From: an uncultured Caryophanales bacterium
Lineage (GTDB): Bacteria; Bacillota_I; Bacilli_A; RFN20; CAG-826
Assembly: GCA_946185585.1 (NCBI GenBank)
Contig: CAMHJP010000004.1
Location: 1 to 52,127 of the forward strand
Direction of reading: 5' to 3'
Length of the DNA stretch: 52,127 bases
Shown here: positions 40,801 to 49,598 of the stretch, in pieces
Layout of the letters: each line of letters starts with the position of its first letter
Numbering within the stretch: position 1 is the first letter of the stretch
Made by a program: the position numbers and the translations under genes
Notes under the pieces: model-generated
Told to the model about the DNA's origin: nothing
The model's database searches: none
What the model saw: the letters and a program-made list of their open reading frames with translations, nothing else

Positions 40801-41621
40801 TGATCATGCGTCATGCAAAAACAATCGGAATTGAATTTCTTGATTTATCAAATCGTCATTATTCGATTGAGATTGTTGTCAAAGATGAAAACGGAAATGA
40901 TGTTTTAATTCCAGATTTCTATCCTGAAGTAACAATTAATAAAAATGTTGATTATCTGCATTCGCAAGTCTATCTCAACGATGAAGAAGTGAACGCCACT
41001 TTATCTGATGGATTAGTTCAATTTAGAGCACAAATTAATCTTACTTACGAAGTTATTCCGGCCTATTCTGTCTTACTTAGCGCCTCAAGTTCTGTTGAAG
41101 TTAGTCTATCAAAAAAAGGTGGTCAAGTTGGTGAGACAGTTCATATCGATTATACTGTTCAAAAAGGTTATAAACTCGAGTACATGATCGCCCGTACAAG
41201 AGGCGGAAGTGCAGTGGTAATTGACGCTCAAAACAACTTTGTGATGCCTTCCGATGATGTCATCATTAACTTTGTTTGTACAAGACTTCAATATTCACTA
41301 GAACTCTATGTTGATGATGCATTATATGCATCATATCGAGTAAACTATGGCGACACAATCACCCTTCCAACCTACATCAAAAAAGTTGGTGATGAGACCT
41401 ACGAATACCTCTTTACAGGTTGGGGAATTAATGCTGATTCAATCTCGGTGACAAGTGACACTGTTTTACGTGCCGAATTTGTCAAAGTTGAACGCGAGCA
41501 AAAGAGTGAAAGAAAGACTTCTAAAGCTGTTGAAATCGCTGGTTATGTTGCTGTTGGTGGCCTCACTGTTGGCCTAGCAGTTGGACTATTCTTTATTTTT
41601 AGAAAAATAATTAAACATTAA
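37851..41621 (+). CDS. Giant surface protein: Tyr-rich coiled coil, Pro-rich stalk, InlB-type repeats
   Basis: 1256 aa. A signal peptide (about 1-33) is followed by a mixed domain. Residues about 180-297 are a Tyr-rich helical repeat (YNxYL and YExxL every 7-14 residues), reminiscent of the helical stalks of streptococcal adhesins. A helical domain follows, then a Pro/Val-Glu linker (about 490-545). From about 570 to 920 there are roughly four Listeria-Bacteroides (InlB B-repeat) type modules, each with an ITW/ITY...W...YTAxF pattern, and another near 1140-1215. The end is one hydrophobic helix plus IIKH. There is no LPxTG. The protein is probably an adhesin. No catalytic motif is visible. 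Confidence 0.85.
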   Translation: MNKSRFRFVYSLSVLTCALPLALSTSSLSKGNAEGLFDYSDGTHLAILKAGDLLSKSGIELDQSEVNYLNETSTKSLTYSESFLEDDVKTSRIGDKEYVFAHESTYLDSNGSTWTWIPLTVEAETNVSFVNYDGLYVAEFDAATGLEKAKINYQLELDVSSQVFNSFINDSYEASLSLDNTYEQYLDDLAYYNRRPTSELEYDTQLAEYNQYLEDYQSYLNKKENYETYLVNKAKYEEDLAKYNEYLQAKAQYEIDVANYKQNQEDWAYYLANHEQNLKEYEEFGIKYENSRYQLSAMQVAYEQDTQRSSSLAQYLLSNTVASVIARKDELSVLGVPTDLVDAADAATVKLRTCFREYNELTTDEARYSYYYINYNYIKSNTNILLRSLERLARYDSVKNVAKDRGKLPQFYTLLFQLIYFANAVCDTPIYNYEAFNPVTGKGDMSKPGAQILDENFQIEGSTYLTWLKGYDFIDTSKTATPSSGILPTKQVVLIPEPPTLPVPVEPTIVQKPVAPVEVSEPTAPEEVLEPIPYDPSAVAPDYPSILEGEIYSDLLDAYRNDKVHEKEPLTQSVKISIDGSREVNLNQDQVVIFRDYQDHPSHFVFFSGTGVNYEFEVPFKPGDEYFVEYFFDYWSDNSGNPVDLRTISESMDLYPVFDTGDRQRYEITWVYPDETLTTNVTSGSLPSAPKAPKKDDTDEHYYVFDCWSPSLEEVDSVETYTAQFKEYDIFDITYEIDGNLIHKKEKENYEPNAPKTFELEDGTTYVINSWMEEGETLPGLHIVTKETTYHATFDKYYTITWDILGEVSKEKYLAGETVTYKGNIPDPIRKEQYYSVFTFDQALGTATSNRTIKATYVNHAYPEILLKIDGQTIILTGQYLPGEEIDKPSTYSNGFYHYDITGWTKSGTSYIATYTKTPYIGGGIYYNYVGETLKVDAALSHLNEVDLSYLLTMMGEGDLSVCPLRLMFNDGEVNLTSTQVKYLIMRHAKTIGIEFLDLSNRHYSIEIVVKDENGNDVLIPDFYPEVTINKNVDYLHSQVYLNDEEVNATLSDGLVQFRAQINLTYEVIPAYSVLLSASSSVEVSLSKKGGQVGETVHIDYTVQKGYKLEYMIARTRGGSAVVIDAQNNFVMPSDDVIINFVCTRLQYSLELYVDDALYASYRVNYGDTITLPTYIKKVGDETYEYLFTGWGINADSISVTSDTVLRAEFVKVEREQKSERKTSKAVEIAGYVAVGGLTVGLAVGLFFIFRKIIKH

Positions 41622-41625
41622 TTTT

Positions 41626-41656
41626 TTGTTTATTAAATTATATCTTTGTATATAAT
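41626..41656 (+). promoter_or_regulatory. Promoter of the 1405-aa surface protein (near-leaderless)
   Basis: TTGTTT (41626-41631), 19-nt spacer, TATAAT (41651-41656), ending 7 nt before the ATG at 41664. No ribosome site. The gene therefore has its own promoter and is not only read through from its neighbour. Confidence 0.6.
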
Positions 41657-41663
41657 TATAACT

Positions 41664-44600
41664 ATGAAGAAGTTTAGTATGTTTTTTAAACGAACAGTAT
41701 TTGTTGTTCTCCCTGCCCTTTTAGCGTGCAGTCTTTCAGTCGGTCACTTACACGACGTTAAACCAGTAAGTGCTGAAGGAACTACTCTTGACGAATCTGA
41801 ATATGACGTTGAGAACGAGATGTACACCATTCGTAAGACTGGTGATCACTCCCTCGAACTTTTATTCAACGCCAATCCAAGAGTATACAAAAACTTCCGT
41901 AAGAAACACTTAGATGAATTAAAAGATTCCTTAAAAGAAATTCTTAAGGATATTGTCCATACAAAAATTACTGAACTATCTGAAGTAGAAACAGACGTCG
42001 ATACCTCTTCCGTTGATGGTAAAGGCGGTCAAGAAGGCCATCCAGTTCAAGCTTACACTGGTCCAATTGAACCAGGTAACCCACAAATGGTCTATGAAGA
42101 AAACACCTATCGTACATTAAGTGTCTATCAAGAAATGATCCTTGATTACACCCAAACTGATGGTGGCGGACACGAACTTGCTCAAGTAACTGAACAAGTC
42201 GTGACTGGTTATGCTTACTACTATGTCCAAGAATACATTACTCGTAATGGATTAGAGAACACTAGCGAAATTCGTGCGAATGTCTTAAATGACTTCTGTA
42301 CCTTACTTGCTTTTAGAACTTATAGTCCATTTAACGCGACAATTAATCAAACATACGCTCAATTCCATTTCGCTGGTGAACAAATTATTTCTGATTCATT
42401 CCAAATTAATTTGAATCACATTAGTGCGATGCTTCTTCTTGTTCAAGATGATCCAACCAAAACACATGAAACAGGTGTTCGTGACTTATTAGCCACCATT
42501 GGTGGAGCAAGCGCTAAGAACGCTATTCTTGATGTTGTCAATAATGCTAGCAAAGGTGAAATCAAAAATTTCTTTGCTAACTGCCCAACAAAAGTTATTC
42601 AAGCGATCCTTCGTGAAATTGATTTTACTGGAACAGATTTAAATGACATGATGGAAAACATTGGTGTTTCTACATTCATTGAAATTGCTGGTGATATCGG
42701 TGTTGAGAAAACACGTGAAATCATTCAATACGTCAACGAATTTGATAAAACTGACTTTATTGAAAAAGTTACTGAATTAACAAAAGCCAAAGATGTTTGG
42801 AATGCGATTAAGAACATCCACATTGATGAAATTCTCATCATGAAGGAGAAAGTATTCCAATGGGATGGTATTGTTGAATTACTTGGTAAAACCGCCTCAC
42901 TTGATAAACTTCGTAACCTTGAAGATGACAAATGGAGACATAACTTCCACGTTGTTTTAGATACCGCTGTTGAAGCCGTGACGATTGATGTCAATTTCGG
43001 ATTCAAAGGCAATTGTAAATATCTTCGTAAACTTGCTGGCATCTTAGATGACCATGTGAAGATTAGCGAAGTTGATGGTCGCTATGTTGTGACTATCGAT
43101 ATGCCAAACTTCTTAGCGAACATGTATCGCTATGTGATTGAAAGCGACATCTTTAATGATGACTTAAAACATGAATTATTTGACTTAGCCTTCTCCACAG
43201 TTGAAGAAGCGTATGAACATGTTCATGCTAAGACCATCTATGATTTAGAAGAAAACGCTGCACAAATTGATTACCACAGACTTGCTGAATCAATTATTTC
43301 GGCAGATGAAATCAAAAAATTCTTCGGTATCAGTGGTTTTGTGACCCAAGAAAGAGTCGATAAATTTGTCGACCTTCTCTTTAAAGCCATTAACAAAGGT
43401 GCCGAACTTGATATTGAAAAAGTTTATGAGCTCGTTGATAAGTTCTACAAAATTCCTGATGACATGAAGGATAAGATCAACCAAATCTATGAAAAAGCTC
43501 AAAAACTTCTTAAGAAGATTGCTGATCGTAACTATAACGCTCAAGATATCCACGACTTATTAAGTGAATACACATCTGAAGAATTTAATAATCGTGTCAA
43601 CGATAAGATTGATGAATACTTAGAAAACGCGAAAGTTACTTCCTACTACAATCGTTTCCAAAGATTACTCGAAAAACTTTATGCCCATGTCCCAGAAAGA
43701 TACCGTCAAAAATCCTTAATGGATTATTATGTTGGCGATAGCGTATGGGCTGGCTCTGGTGATTTTACCTTTAACATCACCAAACTTGTTCGTAAGATTC
43801 CAAAGATTGGTCCAAAGATTGCCGATTTGCTTTCAGCATTCTTTGATAAACTTCCAGAATCTTTAAGCTTTGACTTAACATTCACTGGACACGATTTATA
43901 TCGTATTAGCTACCACGTTGGTGGTGAAGTCAAGACCGGTGCTCTTCCAATTGATGTGGAAGCTCCATTCTTTGCTAACCGTGAAACGGTTTATGAATGT
44001 GGCCAACTCCACAATATTGTTGGCTGGGCCGAACAACTTAGTGATGCTTCATACGAATATCTCTACCTCATGCCTGCTCATGACGTCGATGCATACCCAA
44101 TTTGGTTCACAACTAGTGCAGATGTGAGTAAGACTTATGATGGATTAGAATCCACCATTGAAGTGACACCAAACATTGAAATGAATCACCAATACTCATT
44201 TGTGTGGTACAAAGATGGTGTCTTATTAACTGATCAAACTGAATCATCCATCACTGTGAAAAACCACAAGGATAGCGGAACTTATTACTGTGTTGTTGAC
44301 GGAGTCAAACAAGAAGAGATTGTTGTTACAATCGACCAAGTTGTTGTTGATTTCCCAACACAAACTGAAGAAATGATTTATGATGGAATCGAACACGATT
44401 ACTACACCTCCTTTGGAGCAACTAGTGAAGATGAACTCGCATTCCATGGAACTGGTGATGTGAAAGAATCAATGCCAGGTGATTATGTCGTTGACATTGA
44501 ACTAAACGATCCAGAAAACTACGTTTGGAGTGCACCAAATGATGGTCAATATCATTGGAGTATCGGTAAACAAGTGATTATTGTTCACCAAGAAAATATC

Positions 44601-45881
44601 ATTTGGGATTACCAAGGACCATTTACTTATAATGGTCAAACTCAAGGTGTCCATCTTGTTGAATCAGAACTTCCTGCAGGTGTCCACGCTGAATACACCA
44701 ATAACGAGAAGACTGACGCTGGTACTTATAAAGCGGTAGTCCACATTGTTGCTGATAATCCAGAAACAACTGAACTTAAAGGCATTGACTTTAGTGACTT
44801 AAATTGGGAAATTGAAAAAGCAGTCATTACTATTCCAGCAGAGATGAGCCTTGTCCAGGATAAGTTTGAATACACCGGACAAGAAATCTCGGTTTCCATT
44901 AAGGAAGACCTCTTACCAGCAGAAATTACTGGTGTTAACTATAGCAAGACACGTAGTGCGACCGAAGTTGGTCAATACACTGTGAAGGTTTCATATTCAT
45001 ATGATCATACTAACTACCGTCTTGATCCAAATTACCAAAAAGAATTTAACTGGGAAATTACTTTACACCGAATTGACGTTTCTAACGTCACATGGGATTA
45101 CACCAACCCATTCACTTATGATGGCAATAGCCACAAGGTGAGCGTCATTGATGTCCCAACCGGTGTTAAAGTTGAATACACTGGTACAACCAGTGCTAAA
45201 GATCCAGGCACATACATTGCTTATGCTCGTTTATACACCTCAAGTGGAAATGAACTCATTTATAATGGTGAAATTCGTGAAACAGTCGAATTAACCTTAG
45301 TCTGGAAGATCGCCGAAGGCGCACCAGTTCCAACTCGTAGTGAATTCTACTCTGTTGAACAAAACGAAGCTGGTACATCTCTTGTCTGGGTCTCATTAAG
45401 TAGCGGCATTAAAGGTGATTACACCTTACATGCTGAAGCTACTGATGCTTCTAAATATGACTTTAGTAAGATCGTGAAGACCGGTACAGTTGATGTTGCT
45501 GTCCTTTACGACATTAATTTATTTAATGCTGATGGTTCACTAGCCCACATCAATGTTGATGCTGACGGAAAGATTATTGATCCAAACTTTAAATTTACCG
45601 TTCGTATTCTTGTTCCTGATACCTATAAGGATCATGAACTTGTCTTAGCCTATGTTAACGAGGCTGGTGAAGTTAGCCGTCTTGAAGGACAAAGAGACGG
45701 TAACTACATGGTCTTTACTACTAACCACTTATCCATTTATGGATTAGTGGAAACTCATGTTGCTGGAAGTAATCCAGCTCCATACCTCATTGTTGCTGCT
45801 GCCGCTACTTTAGCAGTTCAAGCAACAACTGCTTGGTTATTAATCGTTTTAGCAAAACGCAAAAAACGTACTGTTAAATAA
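41664..45881 (+). CDS. Giant surface protein: helical domain plus Ig/MBG-type repeats
   Basis: 1405 aa. The signal peptide ends near VSA-E (37/38). An internal LLAC could be a poor lipobox, so a lipoprotein is the alternative. Residues about 40-700 are mainly helical, with charged stretches. A Cys-poor Ig-like module (WYKDGVLL...SGTYYCVV, about 830-890) is followed by four modules of about 80 residues (890-1225). These have the MBG/YDG pattern: FTYNGQ or FTYDGN, DAGTY-type turn, and a closing W-x-I. A single C-terminal helix ends in KRKKRTVK. There is no LPxTG. It is tandem to the other surface protein and probably has an adhesion role. Confidence 0.85.
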   Translation: MKKFSMFFKRTVFVVLPALLACSLSVGHLHDVKPVSAEGTTLDESEYDVENEMYTIRKTGDHSLELLFNANPRVYKNFRKKHLDELKDSLKEILKDIVHTKITELSEVETDVDTSSVDGKGGQEGHPVQAYTGPIEPGNPQMVYEENTYRTLSVYQEMILDYTQTDGGGHELAQVTEQVVTGYAYYYVQEYITRNGLENTSEIRANVLNDFCTLLAFRTYSPFNATINQTYAQFHFAGEQIISDSFQINLNHISAMLLLVQDDPTKTHETGVRDLLATIGGASAKNAILDVVNNASKGEIKNFFANCPTKVIQAILREIDFTGTDLNDMMENIGVSTFIEIAGDIGVEKTREIIQYVNEFDKTDFIEKVTELTKAKDVWNAIKNIHIDEILIMKEKVFQWDGIVELLGKTASLDKLRNLEDDKWRHNFHVVLDTAVEAVTIDVNFGFKGNCKYLRKLAGILDDHVKISEVDGRYVVTIDMPNFLANMYRYVIESDIFNDDLKHELFDLAFSTVEEAYEHVHAKTIYDLEENAAQIDYHRLAESIISADEIKKFFGISGFVTQERVDKFVDLLFKAINKGAELDIEKVYELVDKFYKIPDDMKDKINQIYEKAQKLLKKIADRNYNAQDIHDLLSEYTSEEFNNRVNDKIDEYLENAKVTSYYNRFQRLLEKLYAHVPERYRQKSLMDYYVGDSVWAGSGDFTFNITKLVRKIPKIGPKIADLLSAFFDKLPESLSFDLTFTGHDLYRISYHVGGEVKTGALPIDVEAPFFANRETVYECGQLHNIVGWAEQLSDASYEYLYLMPAHDVDAYPIWFTTSADVSKTYDGLESTIEVTPNIEMNHQYSFVWYKDGVLLTDQTESSITVKNHKDSGTYYCVVDGVKQEEIVVTIDQVVVDFPTQTEEMIYDGIEHDYYTSFGATSEDELAFHGTGDVKESMPGDYVVDIELNDPENYVWSAPNDGQYHWSIGKQVIIVHQENIIWDYQGPFTYNGQTQGVHLVESELPAGVHAEYTNNEKTDAGTYKAVVHIVADNPETTELKGIDFSDLNWEIEKAVITIPAEMSLVQDKFEYTGQEISVSIKEDLLPAEITGVNYSKTRSATEVGQYTVKVSYSYDHTNYRLDPNYQKEFNWEITLHRIDVSNVTWDYTNPFTYDGNSHKVSVIDVPTGVKVEYTGTTSAKDPGTYIAYARLYTSSGNELIYNGEIRETVELTLVWKIAEGAPVPTRSEFYSVEQNEAGTSLVWVSLSSGIKGDYTLHAEATDASKYDFSKIVKTGTVDVAVLYDINLFNADGSLAHINVDADGKIIDPNFKFTVRILVPDTYKDHELVLAYVNEAGEVSRLEGQRDGNYMVFTTNHLSIYGLVETHVAGSNPAPYLIVAAAATLAVQATTAWLLIVLAKRKKRTVK

Positions 45882-45895
45882 TATTTAATTCCAAT

Positions 45896-46921
45896 ATGGA
45901 TCCCTTGTCGTGGCTTTATTTAGCTATCATTCTTGTATTGGTTGCTCTTAGTGGCTTCTTTTCCTCGACGGAAACAGCCTTCGCTTGCTTAAACCAATTT
46001 AAACTTCGAGTTGAAGCTGACGACGGAAATAAGAAAGCTAAACACATTTTAAAAACGCACGAAAAGTTTGAAAAAGTACTCACTGTATCCTTACTAGGAT
46101 ACAACATCTCGAGTATCGCTATTTCAACTCTCGCGGCGTTTTTCTTTTTCGATATTTTAAGAAACTCGGGATTAACTAGTACAGCCATTTCTTTAATCTC
46201 CTCAATTGTGATGGCGGTGATTGTCTACATGTTCTCTGACATGGTTCCGAAGATGATTGCTCGAGCCATGCCAAATCGAGTTGCTAAAAACAATATCTAT
46301 ATTGCGCGTTTCTTTATGATTTTATTTTATCCACTTGTGGTTGTGTTTAACGCGGCTGCACGTTTAACAAATAAAATCTTCAAAACCGGCGAACAAATGG
46401 TCATGACCGAAGAAGACTTTACCAACGTTGTTGATGAACTCGAAGAACAAGATGTTTTAAACGATGATGAATCGGATTTAATCTATGCTTCTTTAGAATT
46501 TACTGATACTTCTGTGAAAGAAGTTTTCACTCGTCGAAACAAGATTGCCTATCTTGATATTAAAAATTTAAGCGGTGAAGAAATTAAAAACAAAATCTTA
46601 ACAATTCCATTCTCTCGAATTCCGGTTTGTTATGGCTCTTTAGACAAAATTGTCGGGGTTTTGCACGTAAAATCCTATATTAAAGAATATTTAAAGAATC
46701 CAAATGTCCAAGTCAAAGATGTGGTTCAAAAGCCATATTTTGTCTCGACCAAAATTAAGATGGATGAAATGATTGATGGCTTTAAAAATCATCACACCCA
46801 CATTGCGATTGTTCGTCATGAAGGACGTGTGATTGGTTTAATCACGATGGAAGACGTTTTAGAAGAACTTGTTGGTAAAATTGCTGAACCTCGTGGAGGA
46901 AAGGAGAATGAATCGAAATGA
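45896..46921 (+). CDS. CNNM/CBS-domain membrane protein, short form
   Basis: 341 aa of the CNNM/CorC (HlyC) family, linked in other organisms to Mg2+ export or magnesium homeostasis. The N-terminal CNNM domain has three to four helices (ALSGFFSSTETAFACLN at the start is the family signature). A pair of CBS domains covers about 190-335 (KEVFTRRN to ITMEDVLEELVGKI). The C-terminal CorC_HlyC domain of about 80 residues is missing, unlike the next gene. No ribosome site is evident. It overlaps the next gene by 4 bases, so the two may form a heteromer. Confidence 0.88.
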   Translation: MDPLSWLYLAIILVLVALSGFFSSTETAFACLNQFKLRVEADDGNKKAKHILKTHEKFEKVLTVSLLGYNISSIAISTLAAFFFFDILRNSGLTSTAISLISSIVMAVIVYMFSDMVPKMIARAMPNRVAKNNIYIARFFMILFYPLVVVFNAAARLTNKIFKTGEQMVMTEEDFTNVVDELEEQDVLNDDESDLIYASLEFTDTSVKEVFTRRNKIAYLDIKNLSGEEIKNKILTIPFSRIPVCYGSLDKIVGVLHVKSYIKEYLKNPNVQVKDVVQKPYFVSTKIKMDEMIDGFKNHHTHIAIVRHEGRVIGLITMEDVLEELVGKIAEPRGGKENESK

Positions 46922-48183
46922 TTGAGCAAATCGGTTTAATTATTGCGATTATCGTTTTAGTCTTCTTTTCAGCGACATTTTCAGCATCTGATATTGTTTA
47001 TGCGACTGTTAATAAATTACGTTTAAAGAAGAAAGCCCAAAAGAAATCGAAAGCGGCAAAGATTGCACTTGGTTTTGCTGAAAACTATAACGAAACAATC
47101 TCCACAATTCTCTTTAGTAATAACTTAGTTAACATTGCTGCATCTTCTTTAGCAACCGTCTTAGCTTTATCAATTTCTGATTCGCCATTATCTACAACAA
47201 TTGCCGAAATTATTCTCCTTGTTGTTGTTCTGCTTTTTGGTGAATTATTACCAAAGGTAATCGGTCGAGCTTTCTCATACCGTTTATCTCTTGTTTTAGC
47301 CTATCCAATTTACGTTTTAAGAATTATCTTCTTCCCGATTGTTTTTGTAACATCTAATTTAGGAAAACTCATTGCCAAAATCTTTATCCGTGAAGAACAT
47401 AACGATGTTGATGAAATGAGTGATGATGAACTAGAAGAACTTGTCGAAAAAGTTGAAGAAGACGGTACCATTGATGAAGATCAATCTGAGCTAATTAAAT
47501 CTGTTTTAGATTTTAAAGATACTGAAGCACAAGAAATCATGACTCCACGAGTTGATATGTTCGCTATTCCGGTGGATGCAGATATTTATAAACTCTTGGC
47601 TGGTGATGATATCTTTATGCATTCACGTGTACCGGTCTATAAAGGCACAATTGATAACATTGTTGGTATTTTACCAACCAAACAACTTTTGAAGTCTATT
47701 TTGGCTAAAGAAAAGATTAATTTGAAATCCTTAATCATTCCAGTGAAGTTTGTTCCTGGAGCAATGGGTATTTCGGAAATCTTAAAATGGATGAAATCTC
47801 ATAAAAACCACATCGTTATTGTTAAAGATGAGTTTGGTGGAACCGATGGTTTATTAACCATGGAAGACATCTTAGAAGAACTTGTTGGCGAAATGTATGA
47901 TGAAATGGATAAGATCAAAGAACCTTATACAAAGATTTCACGTAACAAATATCTTGTTGACGCAAATATGAACATTGATGATTTCTTTGACTTATGTGGA
48001 TTAGATATTAGTGAAGATAAAGCGTATAACTCTGTTGGTGGATGGGTTTTGGATTATTTAGAAAAATTTGCTAAAATTGGTGATAAGTTTAAATATAAAA
48101 ACATTGATGTGAAAGTTGTTGATGCAACAAACTTTACTGTTGAAAAGGTTGAAGTAACAGTTCACAAAAAGAGAGACAAATAA
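46918..48183 (+). CDS. CNNM/CBS/CorC_HlyC membrane protein, full length
   Basis: 421 aa, normal for the family. CNNM helices (SATFSASDIVYATVNKLRLK signature near the start), an acidic linker, two CBS domains (EIMTPRVDMFAIP to EFGGTDGLLTMEDILEELVGE), and the C-terminal CorC_HlyC domain (KYLVDANMNIDDFFDL to VEKVEV). The motif EFGGTDGLLT is characteristic. The start overlaps the preceding stop (ATGA) and the stop overlaps the next start by one base. It probably acts in Mg2+ homeostasis together with its partner. Confidence 0.92.
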   Translation: MIEQIGLIIAIIVLVFFSATFSASDIVYATVNKLRLKKKAQKKSKAAKIALGFAENYNETISTILFSNNLVNIAASSLATVLALSISDSPLSTTIAEIILLVVVLLFGELLPKVIGRAFSYRLSLVLAYPIYVLRIIFFPIVFVTSNLGKLIAKIFIREEHNDVDEMSDDELEELVEKVEEDGTIDEDQSELIKSVLDFKDTEAQEIMTPRVDMFAIPVDADIYKLLAGDDIFMHSRVPVYKGTIDNIVGILPTKQLLKSILAKEKINLKSLIIPVKFVPGAMGISEILKWMKSHKNHIVIVKDEFGGTDGLLTMEDILEELVGEMYDEMDKIKEPYTKISRNKYLVDANMNIDDFFDLCGLDISEDKAYNSVGGWVLDYLEKFAKIGDKFKYKNIDVKVVDATNFTVEKVEVTVHKKRDK

Positions 48184-49073
48184 TGAAGTACGAAGTCTAT
48201 GTTGAGAAGAATCTTCCTTCATTAGAAGGAAAGCTTTTCCTTGTGACTGGTGCAAACTCCGGTTTAGGCTATTCGGCCTGTAAAACATTTTTAGCTAAAG
48301 GTGCAGCGGTGATTATGGCGTGCCGTAATCTAAAAAAGGCTGAGAATGCTAAGAACAAACTACTCGAATTATATCCAAACGGAAAAATCGATATCGTCCC
48401 TTTTGATCAAGCTGACAAGGCTTCAATCAATGAACTTCCTAAACATCTTGAAAAATATGAACACATCGATGCCGTAATTCTTAATGCTGGAATTTTCCAT
48501 CCAGGAAAGAATCTTTTTACAAAAGATGGTTATAGTTTAACTGTCGGAACAAACTTTATCGGCATGTATTTTGCTGTTGAAGCTTTAAAAGATCAAATTA
48601 AGGCTGGAAAGTTTAAACGTCTTGTCTTAGTTTCAAGTATTGTTTCTCATCAAGGTCGTTCCAGGCACTATGAAAAATACTTTAAGCAAGAACATCGTTC
48701 CTCATTTAAACAATATGCTGTTTCCAAAAGAATGATTCTTGAGTATGGATTATATTTATCACATGAACTTTATGGACAAGTTGAAGTGACTCTCTGTCAC
48801 CCAGGTTTAGCATCAACAAATATCGTTGGCGGTGAAGCCACAACCTTCTCCAAACGCTTCCAACACCTTGGCAAAAAGTTCATGCATAAATTTGGAAATA
48901 GTGCTGACAAATCTTCACTATGTTTAGTTGAAGCTGCGGTAAAATCACCAGCAAATCTTGGTTACTTTTATCCAAAACACTTCTTCCATATCCGTGGAAT
49001 TCCAAAAGAAAAACGACTTCATTTAAACGAGAAAAGGTATGCTCGTTTATTAAAATCGTTATCTCATCTTTGA
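48183..49073 (+). CDS. Short-chain dehydrogenase/reductase, retinol-dehydrogenase-like
   Basis: 296-aa classical SDR. TGANSGLG (22-29), NAG (LNAGIF), VSS, and Tyr178/Lys182 in YAVSK. ACRNLKKAENAK after the second strand is typical of the RDH/WWOX-like group acting on hydrophobic substrates, and suggests NADPH use. Co-transcribed with the two CNNM genes (1-base overlap), for no obvious metabolic reason. The 3' end overlaps the convergent guanylate-kinase-like gene by 15 bases. Its sequence is distinct from the reductase at 22107. The substrate is unknown. Confidence 0.82.
   Translation: MKYEVYVEKNLPSLEGKLFLVTGANSGLGYSACKTFLAKGAAVIMACRNLKKAENAKNKLLELYPNGKIDIVPFDQADKASINELPKHLEKYEHIDAVILNAGIFHPGKNLFTKDGYSLTVGTNFIGMYFAVEALKDQIKAGKFKRLVLVSSIVSHQGRSRHYEKYFKQEHRSSFKQYAVSKRMILEYGLYLSHELYGQVEVTLCHPGLASTNIVGGEATTFSKRFQHLGKKFMHKFGNSADKSSLCLVEAAVKSPANLGYFYPKHFFHIRGIPKEKRLHLNEKRYARLLKSLSHL
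48947..48961 (+). repeat. Oriented CCAGCAAATCTTGG motif, copy in the second reductase gene
   Basis: ACCAGCAAATCTTGG, one base from the copies at 22782 and 34910, preceded by a similar GTAAAATxA and read in yet another frame (CCA-GCA-AAT-CTT). Confidence 0.5.
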
Positions 49074-49592
49074 TTGATAAAATGAATAAATTTCATCGGC
49101 CACTTGGTCGATGTTTTTATTATCTGTATGAACAACTAAATGAACACCTTGAACTTTATCTAAGGAGAAGTCGTATTGATCGTTTTTTAATCGTTCTTCA
49201 ATTTTCTCTTTCTTATCTCCACGACCAACCATTCTTTCTTCTCTCTTTTTAGGATCACAGATTAATAGAACAGTGATTACTCGAGGATCATTTAGAGCTT
49301 GGAAGGCATGTAATCCATTCGGATCGAGTACGATAACTTTGTTATCATCAACTTGATCTTTCCCGCATCCATAATAATTTCCATTATATAAGGATGATTC
49401 AACAAACTTTCCTTCTTTAAGTCTTTTTTCAAACTCTTCTTTGGAAATGAAAAAATAATCCACCCCATCTTTTTCACCTTCACGCATTGCTCTGGTAGTA
49501 GTGGTGATTGCTTTTACTAATCCAAAACGTTTTTGAAGGTTAAGAGCAGTGACTGTTTTTCCACTTGCTGAAGCGCCACAAAGAATAAGCAT
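49059..49592 (-). CDS. Guanylate-kinase-like protein
   Basis: 177 aa, shorter than the usual 200-210. P-loop GASASGKT (6-13) is followed by TTTTRAMREGEKDGVDYFF and FVESSLYNGNYYGCG, the GMP-binding signatures of guanylate kinase. The LEIDVQGA-type motif is altered to VLDPNG, and the P-loop (normally GPSGVGKGT) is unusual. It may be a divergent Gmk or a paralogue with another substrate. It is the only protein gene on the minus strand and converges on the reductase gene with a 15-base overlap. The -10 box ends 6 nt before the ATG. Confidence 0.82.
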   Translation of the reverse strand: MLILCGASASGKTVTALNLQKRFGLVKAITTTTRAMREGEKDGVDYFFISKEEFEKRLKEGKFVESSLYNGNYYGCGKDQVDDNKVIVLDPNGLHAFQALNDPRVITVLLICDPKKREERMVGRGDKKEKIEERLKNDQYDFSLDKVQGVHLVVHTDNKNIDQVADEIYSFYQSKMR

Positions 49593-49598
49593 ATCTCA

